DNA from: Mesorhizobium koreense
GTDB lineage: Bacteria > Pseudomonadota > Alphaproteobacteria > Rhizobiales > Rhizobiaceae
Reading direction: 5' to 3'
Length of the DNA: 64,000 nucleotides
NCBI RefSeq assembly: GCF_031656215.1
Contig: NZ_CP134228.1
Location: forward strand, 4,173,001-4,237,000
Of the stretch, positions 57,355 to 64,000 are shown piece by piece; position 1 is the first letter of the stretch; every line of letters begins with the position of its first letter. The notes beneath the pieces were generated by a model that made no database searches, had not been told where the DNA came from, and worked only from the letters and a program-made list of their open reading frames with translations. A program made the position numbers and the translations under genes.

Positions 57355-58220
57355 ACGCGCCAACCTACAACTTCGCCTATCTGGACGATCAGACCAAACG
57401 CATGATCCGGCGCGCCATCCTGAAGGCGATCGCCATTCCCGGCTACCAGGTGCCCTTCGCCAGCCGCGAGATGCCTATGCCCTATGGCTGGGGCACGGGC
57501 GGCGTGCAGGTCACCGCCTCCATCCTCGGGCCGCTCGACGTGCTCAAGGTCATCGACCAGGGCGCCGACGATACGACCAATGCAGTGTCCATCCGAAAGT
57601 TCTTCCAGCGGGTCGCGGCAGTGGCGACGACGACGCGCACCGCCGACGCCACCATCATCCAAACCCGCCATCGCATCCCGGAAACCCCGCTCTCCGAAGG
57701 ACAGGTGCTCGTCTATCAGGTGCCGATACCCGAACCCCTGCGTTTTCTCGAGCCACGCGAAACCGAGACACGCAAGATGCATGCGCTCGAGGAATACGGG
57801 CTGATGCATGTGAAGCTCTACGAGGACATCGCACGCAACGGCCATATCGCCACGACTTATGCCTATCCGGTGAAAGTCGAGGGCCGCTATGTCATGGATC
57901 CTTCGCCGACGCCGAAATTCGACAATCCGAAGATGCACATGTCGGCGGCACTGCAGCTCTTCGGAGCCGGCCGAGAGAAGCGTATCTATGCGCTACCGCC
58001 CTATACCGAAGTCGTCAGCCTCGATTTCGAGGACCATCCATTCGAGGTGCAGCGGTTCGAACAATCGTGCGCGCTGTGCGGCGCCGACGGGGTCTATCTA
58101 GACGAGGTCGTTCTCGACGATGCTGGCCGGCGCATGTTCGTCTGTTCCGACACCGACCACTGCGAGACGCGCCGCGCCGAAGGCTTCCGCGGCGAACTCT
58201 CCGGAGAGGCCGCGCAATGA
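57351..58220 (+). CDS. phnJ: C-P lyase catalytic subunit PhnJ
   Basis: A 289-residue radical SAM enzyme that breaks the carbon-phosphorus bond of ribose-1-phosphonate-5-phosphate, releasing an alkane and cyclic ribose phosphate. Cysteines at 240, 243, 265 and 271 (SCALCG, FVCSDTDHC) match Escherichia coli C241, C244, C266 and C272, which bind the 4Fe-4S cluster and supply the thiyl radical. The N-terminal LDDQTKRMIRRAILKAIAIPGYQVPF is highly conserved. The stop overlaps phnK as ATGA. Confidence 0.97.
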   Translation: MNAPTYNFAYLDDQTKRMIRRAILKAIAIPGYQVPFASREMPMPYGWGTGGVQVTASILGPLDVLKVIDQGADDTTNAVSIRKFFQRVAAVATTTRTADATIIQTRHRIPETPLSEGQVLVYQVPIPEPLRFLEPRETETRKMHALEEYGLMHVKLYEDIARNGHIATTYAYPVKVEGRYVMDPSPTPKFDNPKMHMSAALQLFGAGREKRIYALPPYTEVVSLDFEDHPFEVQRFEQSCALCGADGVYLDEVVLDDAGRRMFVCSDTDHCETRRAEGFRGELSGEAAQ

Positions 58221-59035
58221 CCGTCAGTCTTCCCGCAAAGAGCGTCATGGATATGGAAGGCGAAGCGCTGCCGCTTCTGTCGGTGCGCTCCATGACGAAG
58301 ACCTATGGAGACCGTATCGGCTGCGCCGATGTCAGCTTCGACGTGTGGCCAGGCGAGGTGATGGCCGTCGTCGGTGAATCCGGCTCCGGCAAGACGACGC
58401 TTCTCAACTGCATTTCGACCAGACTGGAAGCGAGCTCGGGCACAGTGTCCTACCGCATGCGCGACGGCGAGATGCGCGATCTCCTGAAGATGGGTGAAGC
58501 CGAGCGGCGTTTCCTGCAACGCACGGATTGGGGGTTTGTCCATCAAAACCCGGCGGACGGCCTGCGCATGACCGTTTCGGCCGGAGCCAATGTCGGCGAG
58601 CGGCTGATGGCCGTGGGCGACAGGCATTACGGCAGGATCCGTGCGACCGCCACGGACTGGCTCGGACGGGTCGAGATCGATGCCGACCGCATCGACGACC
58701 AGCCACGCGCCTTCTCGGGCGGCATGCGCCAGCGATTGCAGATCGCGCGCAATCTCGTGACCGCGCCGCGCCTTGTCTTCATGGACGAGCCGACCGGCGG
58801 CCTCGATGTCTCGGTACAGGCGCGGCTGCTCGACCTCCTGCGCGGCCTCGTCCACGATCTGGGCCTCGCCGTCATCATCGTCACGCACGACCTCGCCGTG
58901 GCACGCCTCCTGTCGCACCGGATGATGGTGATGAAGGAAGGCCGCGTCGTCGAGCAAGGGCTGACGGACCGTCTGCTCGACGATCCGCAGGCACCCTACA
59001 CGCAACTCCTCGTTTCTTCGATCCTGCAGGTCTGA
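58217..59035 (+). CDS. phnK: ABC-type ATPase PhnK
   Basis: A 272-residue ABC ATPase that docks on the PhnGHIJ core rather than driving transport. Walker A is GESGSGKTT, the Q-loop region has FVHQNPADGLRM, the signature is FSGGMRQRLQIARNL, and Walker B is LVFMDEPTGGLD, followed by IIVTHDLAVARLL. HQNPADGLRM is typical of PhnK. Two ATGs near the front (58217 and ten codons later) are possible; the first gives the ATGA overlap with phnJ. Confidence 0.93.
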   Translation: MTVSLPAKSVMDMEGEALPLLSVRSMTKTYGDRIGCADVSFDVWPGEVMAVVGESGSGKTTLLNCISTRLEASSGTVSYRMRDGEMRDLLKMGEAERRFLQRTDWGFVHQNPADGLRMTVSAGANVGERLMAVGDRHYGRIRATATDWLGRVEIDADRIDDQPRAFSGGMRQRLQIARNLVTAPRLVFMDEPTGGLDVSVQARLLDLLRGLVHDLGLAVIIVTHDLAVARLLSHRMMVMKEGRVVEQGLTDRLLDDPQAPYTQLLVSSILQV

Positions 59036-59044
59036 GGTCTGGTC

Positions 59045-59752
59045 ATGCCCGCCGCACTCGTCGTTTCCGGCCTCGCAAAATCCTTCATCATGCATCTGCG
59101 CGGCGGCGTCGAACTGCCGGTCATCGCGCGCGCGGCTTTCTCGCTGCATTCCGGAACCTGCTCCGTGCTCGGGGGTCCGTCCGGTGTCGGCAAGAGCTCC
59201 ATCCTCAAGATGCTCTACGGCAATTACGCCGCCAGCGCTGGTAGGATCCTGGTGCGTCATCGCGGCCGCGAGGTCGATCTGGCCACCGCCGAGCCTCGCG
59301 CAATCCTCGAAATACGGCGCGAGACGATCGGCTATGTCAGCCAGTTCCTGCGCGTGGTGCCGCGTGTCGGAACGCTCGATATCGTCGCCGAGCCGCTTGT
59401 CGAACGCGGCGTAGACCGGCGGAAAGCCATCAAGCGCGCGGGCGAACTACTTTCACGGCTGAACCTTCCCGAGCGTCTGTGGGCGCTGCCGCCCACCACT
59501 TTCTCCGGCGGCGAGCAGCAGCGCGTCAACATCGCGCGCGGCTTCATCACCGATCACCCGGTCCTCCTGCTCGACGAGCCGACGGCATCGCTGGACGCGG
59601 TCAACCGGACCGTAGTGGTCGACATGATCACGGAGAAGAAGCGCTCCGGCGCGGCCCTGCTCGGCATCTTCCACGACGCCGAAATCCGCAACGCGGTGGC
59701 CGACGTGATCGTCGACGTAACCAGCTTCGCGCCAACGGCAAAGGCAGCATGA
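59045..59752 (+). CDS. phnL: ABC-type ATPase PhnL
   Basis: A 235-residue ABC ATPase, the second of the C-P lyase pair. Walker A is [10 protein letters not shown], the Q-loop region is [14 protein letters not shown], the signature is [15 protein letters not shown], and Walker B is [31 protein letters not shown] is a PhnL hallmark. GAGGT before ATG 59045 serves as ribosome binding site. It lies nine bases after phnK and one base before the acyltransferase gene. Confidence 0.93.
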   Translation: MPAALVVSGLAKSFIMHLRGGVELPVIARAAFSLHSGTCSVLGGPSGVGKSSILKMLYGNYAASAGRILVRHRGREVDLATAEPRAILEIRRETIGYVSQFLRVVPRVGTLDIVAEPLVERGVDRRKAIKRAGELLSRLNLPERLWALPPTTFSGGEQQRVNIARGFITDHPVLLLDEPTASLDAVNRTVVVDMITEKKRSGAALLGIFHDAEIRNAVADVIVDVTSFAPTAKAA

Positions 59753-59753
59753 C

Positions 59754-60452
59754 ATGGCTCGCTTGTCCGAAACCCCCGTCATCCATCCGACCGCTTTGGT
59801 CGAGGATTGCCGGCTCGGCCGATACACAGAGGTGGCGGAAGGCGGCCGCCTCTTCGATACAGAACTCGGCGACTATTCCTATGTGATGGAGAATTGCCAG
59901 AGCTGGTGCGTCACCATCGGCAAGTTCGCCAACATAGCGGCTTCGGTGCGCATCAACGCCACGCACCATCCGATGTCACGCCCGACGCTGCATCACATCA
60001 CCTATCGGGCGTCCGACTATTTCGATGATGCCGAGCATGAGACGGAGTTCTTCGCGGCACGGCGCGCGCGGCGCGTGTTCATCGGCCATGACACCTGGAT
60101 CGGCCATGGTGCGACATTGCTCCCCGGCGTCACGATTGGCGATGGCGCAGTGGTCGGCGCGGGTGCCGTCGTCACCAGGGATGTCGCGCCCTACACGATT
60201 GTCGGCGGCGTGCCGGCCAGATTCATCCGCGAGCGTTTCCCGGCCCGGATCGCAGGGCGCATGCGCAAGCTTGCCTGGTGGGACTGGCCGCATGCCCGCC
60301 TGCGCTTCGCACTCGACGATTTTCGCAAGCTGGGTGCCGAAGAGTTTCTGGAGAAATACGAAGACGCCGAATGGCCGATCTCCGCTGTGGAATGTCACGA
60401 AACTGACATCGCTCCGACAACTGAGCTTCATCCGGCAACCCTAGGCTCATGA
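59754..60452 (+). CDS. Left-handed beta-helix acyltransferase of the phn cluster
   Basis: A 232-residue hexapeptide-repeat acetyltransferase similar to chloramphenicol/DapH-type enzymes. Repeats run through [14 protein letters not shown], and [55 protein letters not shown]. The catalytic His is probably in INATHHPMS. Genes of this type follow phnL in many rhizobial clusters and may acetylate aminoalkylphosphonates, as the unrelated PhnO does; that role is inferred. It starts two bases after phnL. A strong hairpin follows. Confidence 0.85.
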   Translation: MARLSETPVIHPTALVEDCRLGRYTEVAEGGRLFDTELGDYSYVMENCQSWCVTIGKFANIAASVRINATHHPMSRPTLHHITYRASDYFDDAEHETEFFAARRARRVFIGHDTWIGHGATLLPGVTIGDGAVVGAGAVVTRDVAPYTIVGGVPARFIRERFPARIAGRMRKLAWWDWPHARLRFALDDFRKLGAEEFLEKYEDAEWPISAVECHETDIAPTTELHPATLGS

Positions 60453-60461
60453 TGTGATCCT

Positions 60462-60488
60462 GGGCCGGCGCGATACCGCGCGGTGCCC
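60462..60488 (+). terminator. Intergenic hairpin between acyltransferase gene and phnC
   Basis: GGGC-C-GGCGCG and CGCGC-GG-TGCCC form a stem of about ten pairs with one mismatch and one bulge around an ATAC loop. It begins ten bases after the acyltransferase stop. There is no T-run, so it is not a classic terminator; it may slow RNA decay or polymerase and set different levels of the catalytic and transport halves of the operon. Confidence 0.35.
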
Positions 60489-60550
60489 AATGCCCGTGAA
60501 TACGCATCACAGAACCTTCGAACCCTCGATTGCATGGAAAGAGCGAGCCG

Positions 60551-61390
60551 ATGACCGCCATCTCCGTCCGCAACCTGTCCAAGAGCTTCGGCAAGAAGCG
60601 GGCCCTGGACGAAGTGAGCATCGAGATAAAGCGGGGCGAGATGGTCGCGCTTATCGGTGCTTCCGGCTCCGGAAAGAGCACCTTGATCCGGCACATATGC
60701 GGACTTGAAACCGCCTCCGCCGGGCGCAGCAACATCGAGATTTTTGGAAAACCCATCCAGGACGATGGAAAGCTGACCATCGAGGCGCGTGAGATACGCA
60801 GCCGTGTCGGGGTCGTTTTCCAGCAGTTCAACCTCGTCGGCCGCCTTTCCGTGCTCTCCAATGTCCTGTTCGGCAATCTCGGCCGCATACCGGCCTGGCG
60901 AGGCACGCTCGGCTGGTTCACCGCCGAGGAGAAGAAGGCGGCGCGCGAGGCGCTGGCGCGTGTCGGTATCCCCGAAGTCGCCTGGCAGCGCGCATCGACC
61001 CTGTCGGGCGGCCAGCAGCAGCGTGCCGCGATCGCGCGGACGCTTATCCAGCGCTCCGACATCCTTCTCGCGGACGAGCCGATCGCCTCGCTCGATCCTT
61101 CTTCGGCCCGTCGCGTCATGGAGATCCTCGCCGCCGTCAATCGCGACCAGGAGATCACCTGCGTCGTGTCCCTGCACCAGGTCGAATACGCCCGCCGCTA
61201 TTGCCCGCGCACGATCGCATTGCGGGACGGCCGTATCGTGTTCGACGGGCCGTCGTCGGAGCTCACGAACCCGATGCTGGTCGAACTCTACGGGTCCAAT
61301 TCCGAGGAACTGATTTTGCCGGAAGCGCCGATGCAGCCGGCGAAACCGAAGCGCGCAGCGCCCGTGGGCCGCGCTCCGGCCTTTGCGTAG
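60551..61390 (+). CDS. phnC: Phosphonate ABC transporter ATPase PhnC
   Basis: A 279-residue ATPase of the phosphonate importer. Walker A is GASGSGKST, the Q-loop is VFQQFNLVGRLSVLSNVL (typical of PhnC), the signature is LSGGQQQRAAIARTL, and Walker B is ILLADEPIASLD. The 25 C-terminal residues are Pro/Ala/Arg-rich and extend beyond the usual end. ATG 60551 (MTAISVRNLSKSFG) was chosen because the domain starts there; an ATG seven codons earlier is possible. First of phnCDE, about 100 bases after the acyltransferase gene. Confidence 0.94.
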   Translation: MTAISVRNLSKSFGKKRALDEVSIEIKRGEMVALIGASGSGKSTLIRHICGLETASAGRSNIEIFGKPIQDDGKLTIEAREIRSRVGVVFQQFNLVGRLSVLSNVLFGNLGRIPAWRGTLGWFTAEEKKAAREALARVGIPEVAWQRASTLSGGQQQRAAIARTLIQRSDILLADEPIASLDPSSARRVMEILAAVNRDQEITCVVSLHQVEYARRYCPRTIALRDGRIVFDGPSSELTNPMLVELYGSNSEELILPEAPMQPAKPKRAAPVGRAPAFA

Positions 61391-61415
61391 CTCAACACCA
61401 ACAGGGAAGCAGATC

Positions 61416-62405
61416 ATGAACGCCATCATAAAGAGCGCGGCGGTGGCCGCCTTTGCCCTCCTGCTGTCAGGCACGGCCTATGCGGAAGAAGTCAATTTCG
61501 GGATCATCTCGACCGAATCCCAGCAGAACTTGAAGCCGAAATGGGAGCCTTTCCTCGCCGACATGGAGAAGGCCACCGGCTATGAGATCAAGCCGTTCTT
61601 CGCTTCCGACTATTCCGGCGTGATCGAGGGCATGCGCTTCGGCAAGGTCCAGCTCGCATGGTTCGGCAACAAATCCGCCATGGAAGCGGTCGACCGCGCC
61701 GGCGGCGAGATCTTCGCGCAGACCGTCAGCGTCGAAGGCAATCCCGGCTACTGGTCGCTGATCATCGCGCCGAAGGACAGCAAGCTCGCTTCGATCGATG
61801 ATCTCCTGAAGTGCGACAAGTCGCTTAATTTCGGCCTGGGCGACGTCAATTCGACGTCCGGTTATCTCGTTCCGACCACGTTCATCTTCGCCGCGAACAA
61901 GGTCGACCCGAAGGACTGCTTCAAGACGGTCACCAACGCCAACCATGAAACCAATGCGATGGCCGTCGCCAACGGCCAGCTCGACGCGGCCGCCAACAAC
62001 ACGGAAAACATGGAGCTGATCGAGAAGAACCAGCCCAACGCCTATGCCAACATCAAGGTGATCTGGAAGTCGCCTCTCATTCCGTCCGATCCGCTCGTCT
62101 GGCGCAAGGACCTTCCGCAGGAGATGAAGGACAAGATCAAGAACTTCATCCTGTCCTACGGCACCGACAAATCGTCGGGCGACGCCGCCAAGGAAAGGCA
62201 GATCCTTGCCGAGCTCCAGTGGGCCCCGTTCAAGGGATCGAGCGATGAGCAGCTTCTCCCGATCCGGGTCATGGAACTGACCAAGGCGATCGCAAGGCTC
62301 GAAGCCGACAAGAACATCTCGGATGCGGACAAGAAGGCCCAGATCGAGAAACTGGAAGCCGAGAAGACGGCATACGAACAGAAGCTCAAGTCGACGCAGA
62401 GCTGA
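61416..62405 (+). CDS. phnD: Phosphonate-binding periplasmic protein PhnD
   Basis: A 329-residue solute-binding protein. The signal peptide (SAAVAAFALLLSGTAYA) is cut before EEVNFGIISTESQQNLK. Ligand-contact regions expected in PhnD are visible: IKPFFASDYSGVIEGMRFGKVQLAWFGNKSAMEAV, DVNSTSGYLVPTTFIF, and NNTENMELIEKN. Length is normal for the family. CAGGGAAGC before ATG 61416 is a fair ribosome binding site. The C-terminus is a charged helix (KKAQIEKLEAEKTAYEQKL). Confidence 0.95.
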   Translation: MNAIIKSAAVAAFALLLSGTAYAEEVNFGIISTESQQNLKPKWEPFLADMEKATGYEIKPFFASDYSGVIEGMRFGKVQLAWFGNKSAMEAVDRAGGEIFAQTVSVEGNPGYWSLIIAPKDSKLASIDDLLKCDKSLNFGLGDVNSTSGYLVPTTFIFAANKVDPKDCFKTVTNANHETNAMAVANGQLDAAANNTENMELIEKNQPNAYANIKVIWKSPLIPSDPLVWRKDLPQEMKDKIKNFILSYGTDKSSGDAAKERQILAELQWAPFKGSSDEQLLPIRVMELTKAIARLEADKNISDADKKAQIEKLEAEKTAYEQKLKSTQS

Positions 62406-62467
62406 TCCGCATTTCGCTCCGGCCGGCCGCTATCATAGCGGCCGGTCGTCCCCCTTTCCGGGATCGT

Positions 62468-63289
62468 ATGATGACCGACACCAGCAACACAGCATCCATC
62501 AGGCCGGCTCCGGTCGAAATCGAGCCCAACCGGACGCGAAGCAGGGGGACGACGATATGCTGGATCGCGCTCGCGGTTCTCCTGGCATGGAGCTGGGGCC
62601 CGGCCGAGATGTCGAACTGGCCCCATTTGTTCTCCGACAGCGGGAACATGGCGCAATATGCCAGGGAGTTCTCGCATCCGGATTTTTCCGACTGGCGCTA
62701 TTACGCCCAAGAGATGATCGTGACGCTCCAGATCGCGCTCTGGGGCACGTTTCTCGCCGCCGCGTTCGCGGTGCCTCTCGGCGTCCTCTCGGCGCGAAAC
62801 ATGGCGCCCTGGTACGTCGTTCAGCCGGTACGCCGCGTCATGGACGCATGCCGTTCGATCCACGAACTGGTCTTTGCCGTGCTCTTCGTCGTGGCGGTCG
62901 GCCTCGGCCCGTTCGCCGGCGTTATGGCGCTGTTCGTCCATACCACCGGAATCTTCGCCAAGCTGTTTTCCGAAGCAGTCGAAGCCATCGATGCGCGACC
63001 GGTCGAGGCCATCCGCTCGACGGGCGCTTCGCGGATTCAGGAGGTCCTGTTCGGCGTGGTGCCGCAAGTCATGCCGCTTTGGATCTCCTTCACACTCTAC
63101 CGTTTCGAATCCAACGTGCGCGCCGCCACGGTGCTGGGCGTCATCGGTGCGGGAGGCATCGGCCAGGTCCTGTTCGAATCCATCCGTGGATTCTATTACC
63201 CGCAGGCATCGGCGATGCTCATCATCATGCTGGTGACGGTCTCCGTGCTCGATTTCCTGTCACAGCAAATGCGCAAGCTGTTCCTGTGA
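62468..63289 (+). CDS. phnE: Phosphonate ABC transporter permease PhnE
   Basis: A 273-residue inner-membrane permease with about six helices. The N-terminal cytosolic tail is followed by TICWIALAVLLAWSW. The transport domain starts at EMIVTLQIALWGTFLAAAFAVPLGVLSARN. The EAA-like loop that meets PhnC is EAIDARPVEAIRSTGASRIQEVLFGVVPQ, and GVIGAGGIGQVLFESI is a further family motif. Two adjacent ATGs (62468 and 62471) are possible. Only one permease gene precedes the DUF1045 gene; some relatives have two. Its stop overlaps the next start as TGATG. Confidence 0.94.
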   Translation: MMTDTSNTASIRPAPVEIEPNRTRSRGTTICWIALAVLLAWSWGPAEMSNWPHLFSDSGNMAQYAREFSHPDFSDWRYYAQEMIVTLQIALWGTFLAAAFAVPLGVLSARNMAPWYVVQPVRRVMDACRSIHELVFAVLFVVAVGLGPFAGVMALFVHTTGIFAKLFSEAVEAIDARPVEAIRSTGASRIQEVLFGVVPQVMPLWISFTLYRFESNVRAATVLGVIGAGGIGQVLFESIRGFYYPQASAMLIIMLVTVSVLDFLSQQMRKLFL

Positions 63290-63993
63290 TGCGGTACGCG
63301 CTCTATTTCACGCCTCCTCACGACCATCCCTTGACCGTCGCGTGTTCCTGCTGGCTTGGCCGTGATGCCTTCACGGGGAGAGAACTCGCGATCTCCGGAA
63401 GGTCGGGCCTCGGTTCAGCGGAGCTTTCGAACTGGACCGCCGAGCCCCGCCGCTATGGCTTCCATGCCACGCTTGTCGCGCCGTTCCGGCTTGGCCTGGA
63501 TTTTAGCGAACGGGACGTGCTTCTCGCGGCCGACACGGTCGCCGATAGCTGCGCGCCTTTCGCCCTGTCGCTTGAAATCGCGCGGCTGGGAAATTTCCTC
63601 GCTCTTGTACCTTCTCCTTCGAGCGCGGAGGTGGAGGCTCTCGCCCATACCGCCGTCGATCGTTTCGATCTGCTTCGCGCCTCGCTCACGGACATCGAGA
63701 TCACACGCCGCAATCCCGAACGGCTGAGCGAGCGGCAGCGCGCCTACCTGCAACGCCATGGCTATCCCTATGTGAAGGAAGAATTCCGCTTCCACATGAC
63801 GCTGACGGGTCCGGTCACAAAAAAGGAAGCCGAGCGTATCGAGCCGGTCCTGCACGAGATCCTCACCCCCCTGCTGGCCTCGCCGGTCGAAATCGACTCC
63901 GTCGCAGTCTTCACCGAGCCCGAACCCGGTGCGCCGTTCACGGTCCAAAGTGTCCATCGCCTTGGCGCGGCCGAAAGCAGAAAGACCGCCTGA
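63289..63993 (+). CDS. DUF1045 phosphonate metabolism protein
   Basis: A 234-residue DUF1045 protein, found almost only in C-P lyase clusters. It has the 2H phosphoesterase pattern: first motif YGFHATLVAPF and second motif FRFHMTLTGPV, each an H-x-T pair. The fold and motifs suggest hydrolysis of a cyclic phosphate, perhaps one arising from the C-P lyase product, but no activity is established here. The start overlaps the phnE stop. An ATG at 63995, one base after its stop, may begin the next operon gene beyond the window. Confidence 0.9.
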   Translation: MRYALYFTPPHDHPLTVACSCWLGRDAFTGRELAISGRSGLGSAELSNWTAEPRRYGFHATLVAPFRLGLDFSERDVLLAADTVADSCAPFALSLEIARLGNFLALVPSPSSAEVEALAHTAVDRFDLLRASLTDIEITRRNPERLSERQRAYLQRHGYPYVKEEFRFHMTLTGPVTKKEAERIEPVLHEILTPLLASPVEIDSVAVFTEPEPGAPFTVQSVHRLGAAESRKTA

Positions 63994-64000
63994 AATGTCC

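Overview
The window comes from the chromosome of a GC-rich alphaproteobacterium, most likely of the order Hyphomicrobiales (Rhizobiales) and close to Mesorhizobium and other Phyllobacteriaceae. This rests on gene content: a CcrM methyltransferase with a C-terminal RAMA-type domain, a DciA-like DUF721 protein next to mutY, a PlcP/BtaA/BtaB lipid-remodelling set, a rhizobial C-P lyase cluster, and a NodB-like deacetylase subtype seen in these bacteria. No 16S rRNA is present, so the genus is an inference.

Region 1 (about 1-11258) is accessory DNA of mobile or phage origin. It holds a large serine recombinase with a DUF2924 partner, orphan small proteins, a frameshifted nuclease, a DUF3168 tail-type protein, a GIY-YIG-like protein, an XRE regulator, and a three-gene packaging module on the minus strand (ParB-like/DNA methyltransferase, DUF5681 protein, large terminase) joined by ATGA overlaps. 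No portal, capsid or tail-tube genes are visible, so this looks like a degraded prophage or a mosaic of elements.

Region 2 (11259-51299) is mostly ordinary chromosome. It includes a sugar transferase and UDP-glucose dehydrogenase, an acyl-CoA synthetase, a class III aminotransferase, a polysaccharide deacetylase, membrane and periplasmic proteins around an ArsR-type repressor, an oxidoreductase/LysR pair that abuts a gene remnant, and pyruvate phosphate dikinase. A core block follows: smc, a DsbA-like protein, dciA-like, mutY, HAD hydrolases, ccrM, a lipoprotein, thrC, an M16 peptidase, a GNAT enzyme and an EAL phosphodiesterase. After that come yidB-like, algH-like, a DsbD-type periplasmic domain, a peroxiredoxin, tRNA-Arg(TCG), a LysR regulator and a flavin oxidoreductase.

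Region 3 (51340-63993) is a phosphate-starvation island. On the minus strand phnF, plcP, btaA and btaB run together. PlcP should release diacylglycerol from phospholipids, and BtaA/BtaB should turn it into the phosphorus-free betaine lipid DGTS. Divergently, phnGHIJKL, an acyltransferase, phnCDE and a DUF1045 gene encode phosphonate uptake and C-P bond cleavage. Two Pho-box-like sites were found, one before phnG and one inside the 3' end of phnF just before plcP. They tie lipid remodelling and phosphonate use to the same PhoB signal. phnM and phnN are not in the window and probably lie beyond its right end.

The least expected observations are the phnF-plcP-btaAB arrangement with an internal Pho box, a hairpin that covers the ribosome binding site of a DUF427 gene, the perfect palindrome in the leader of the phage packaging operon, a single-base frameshift in a nuclease gene, and a duplicated gene-end segment in the accessory region.
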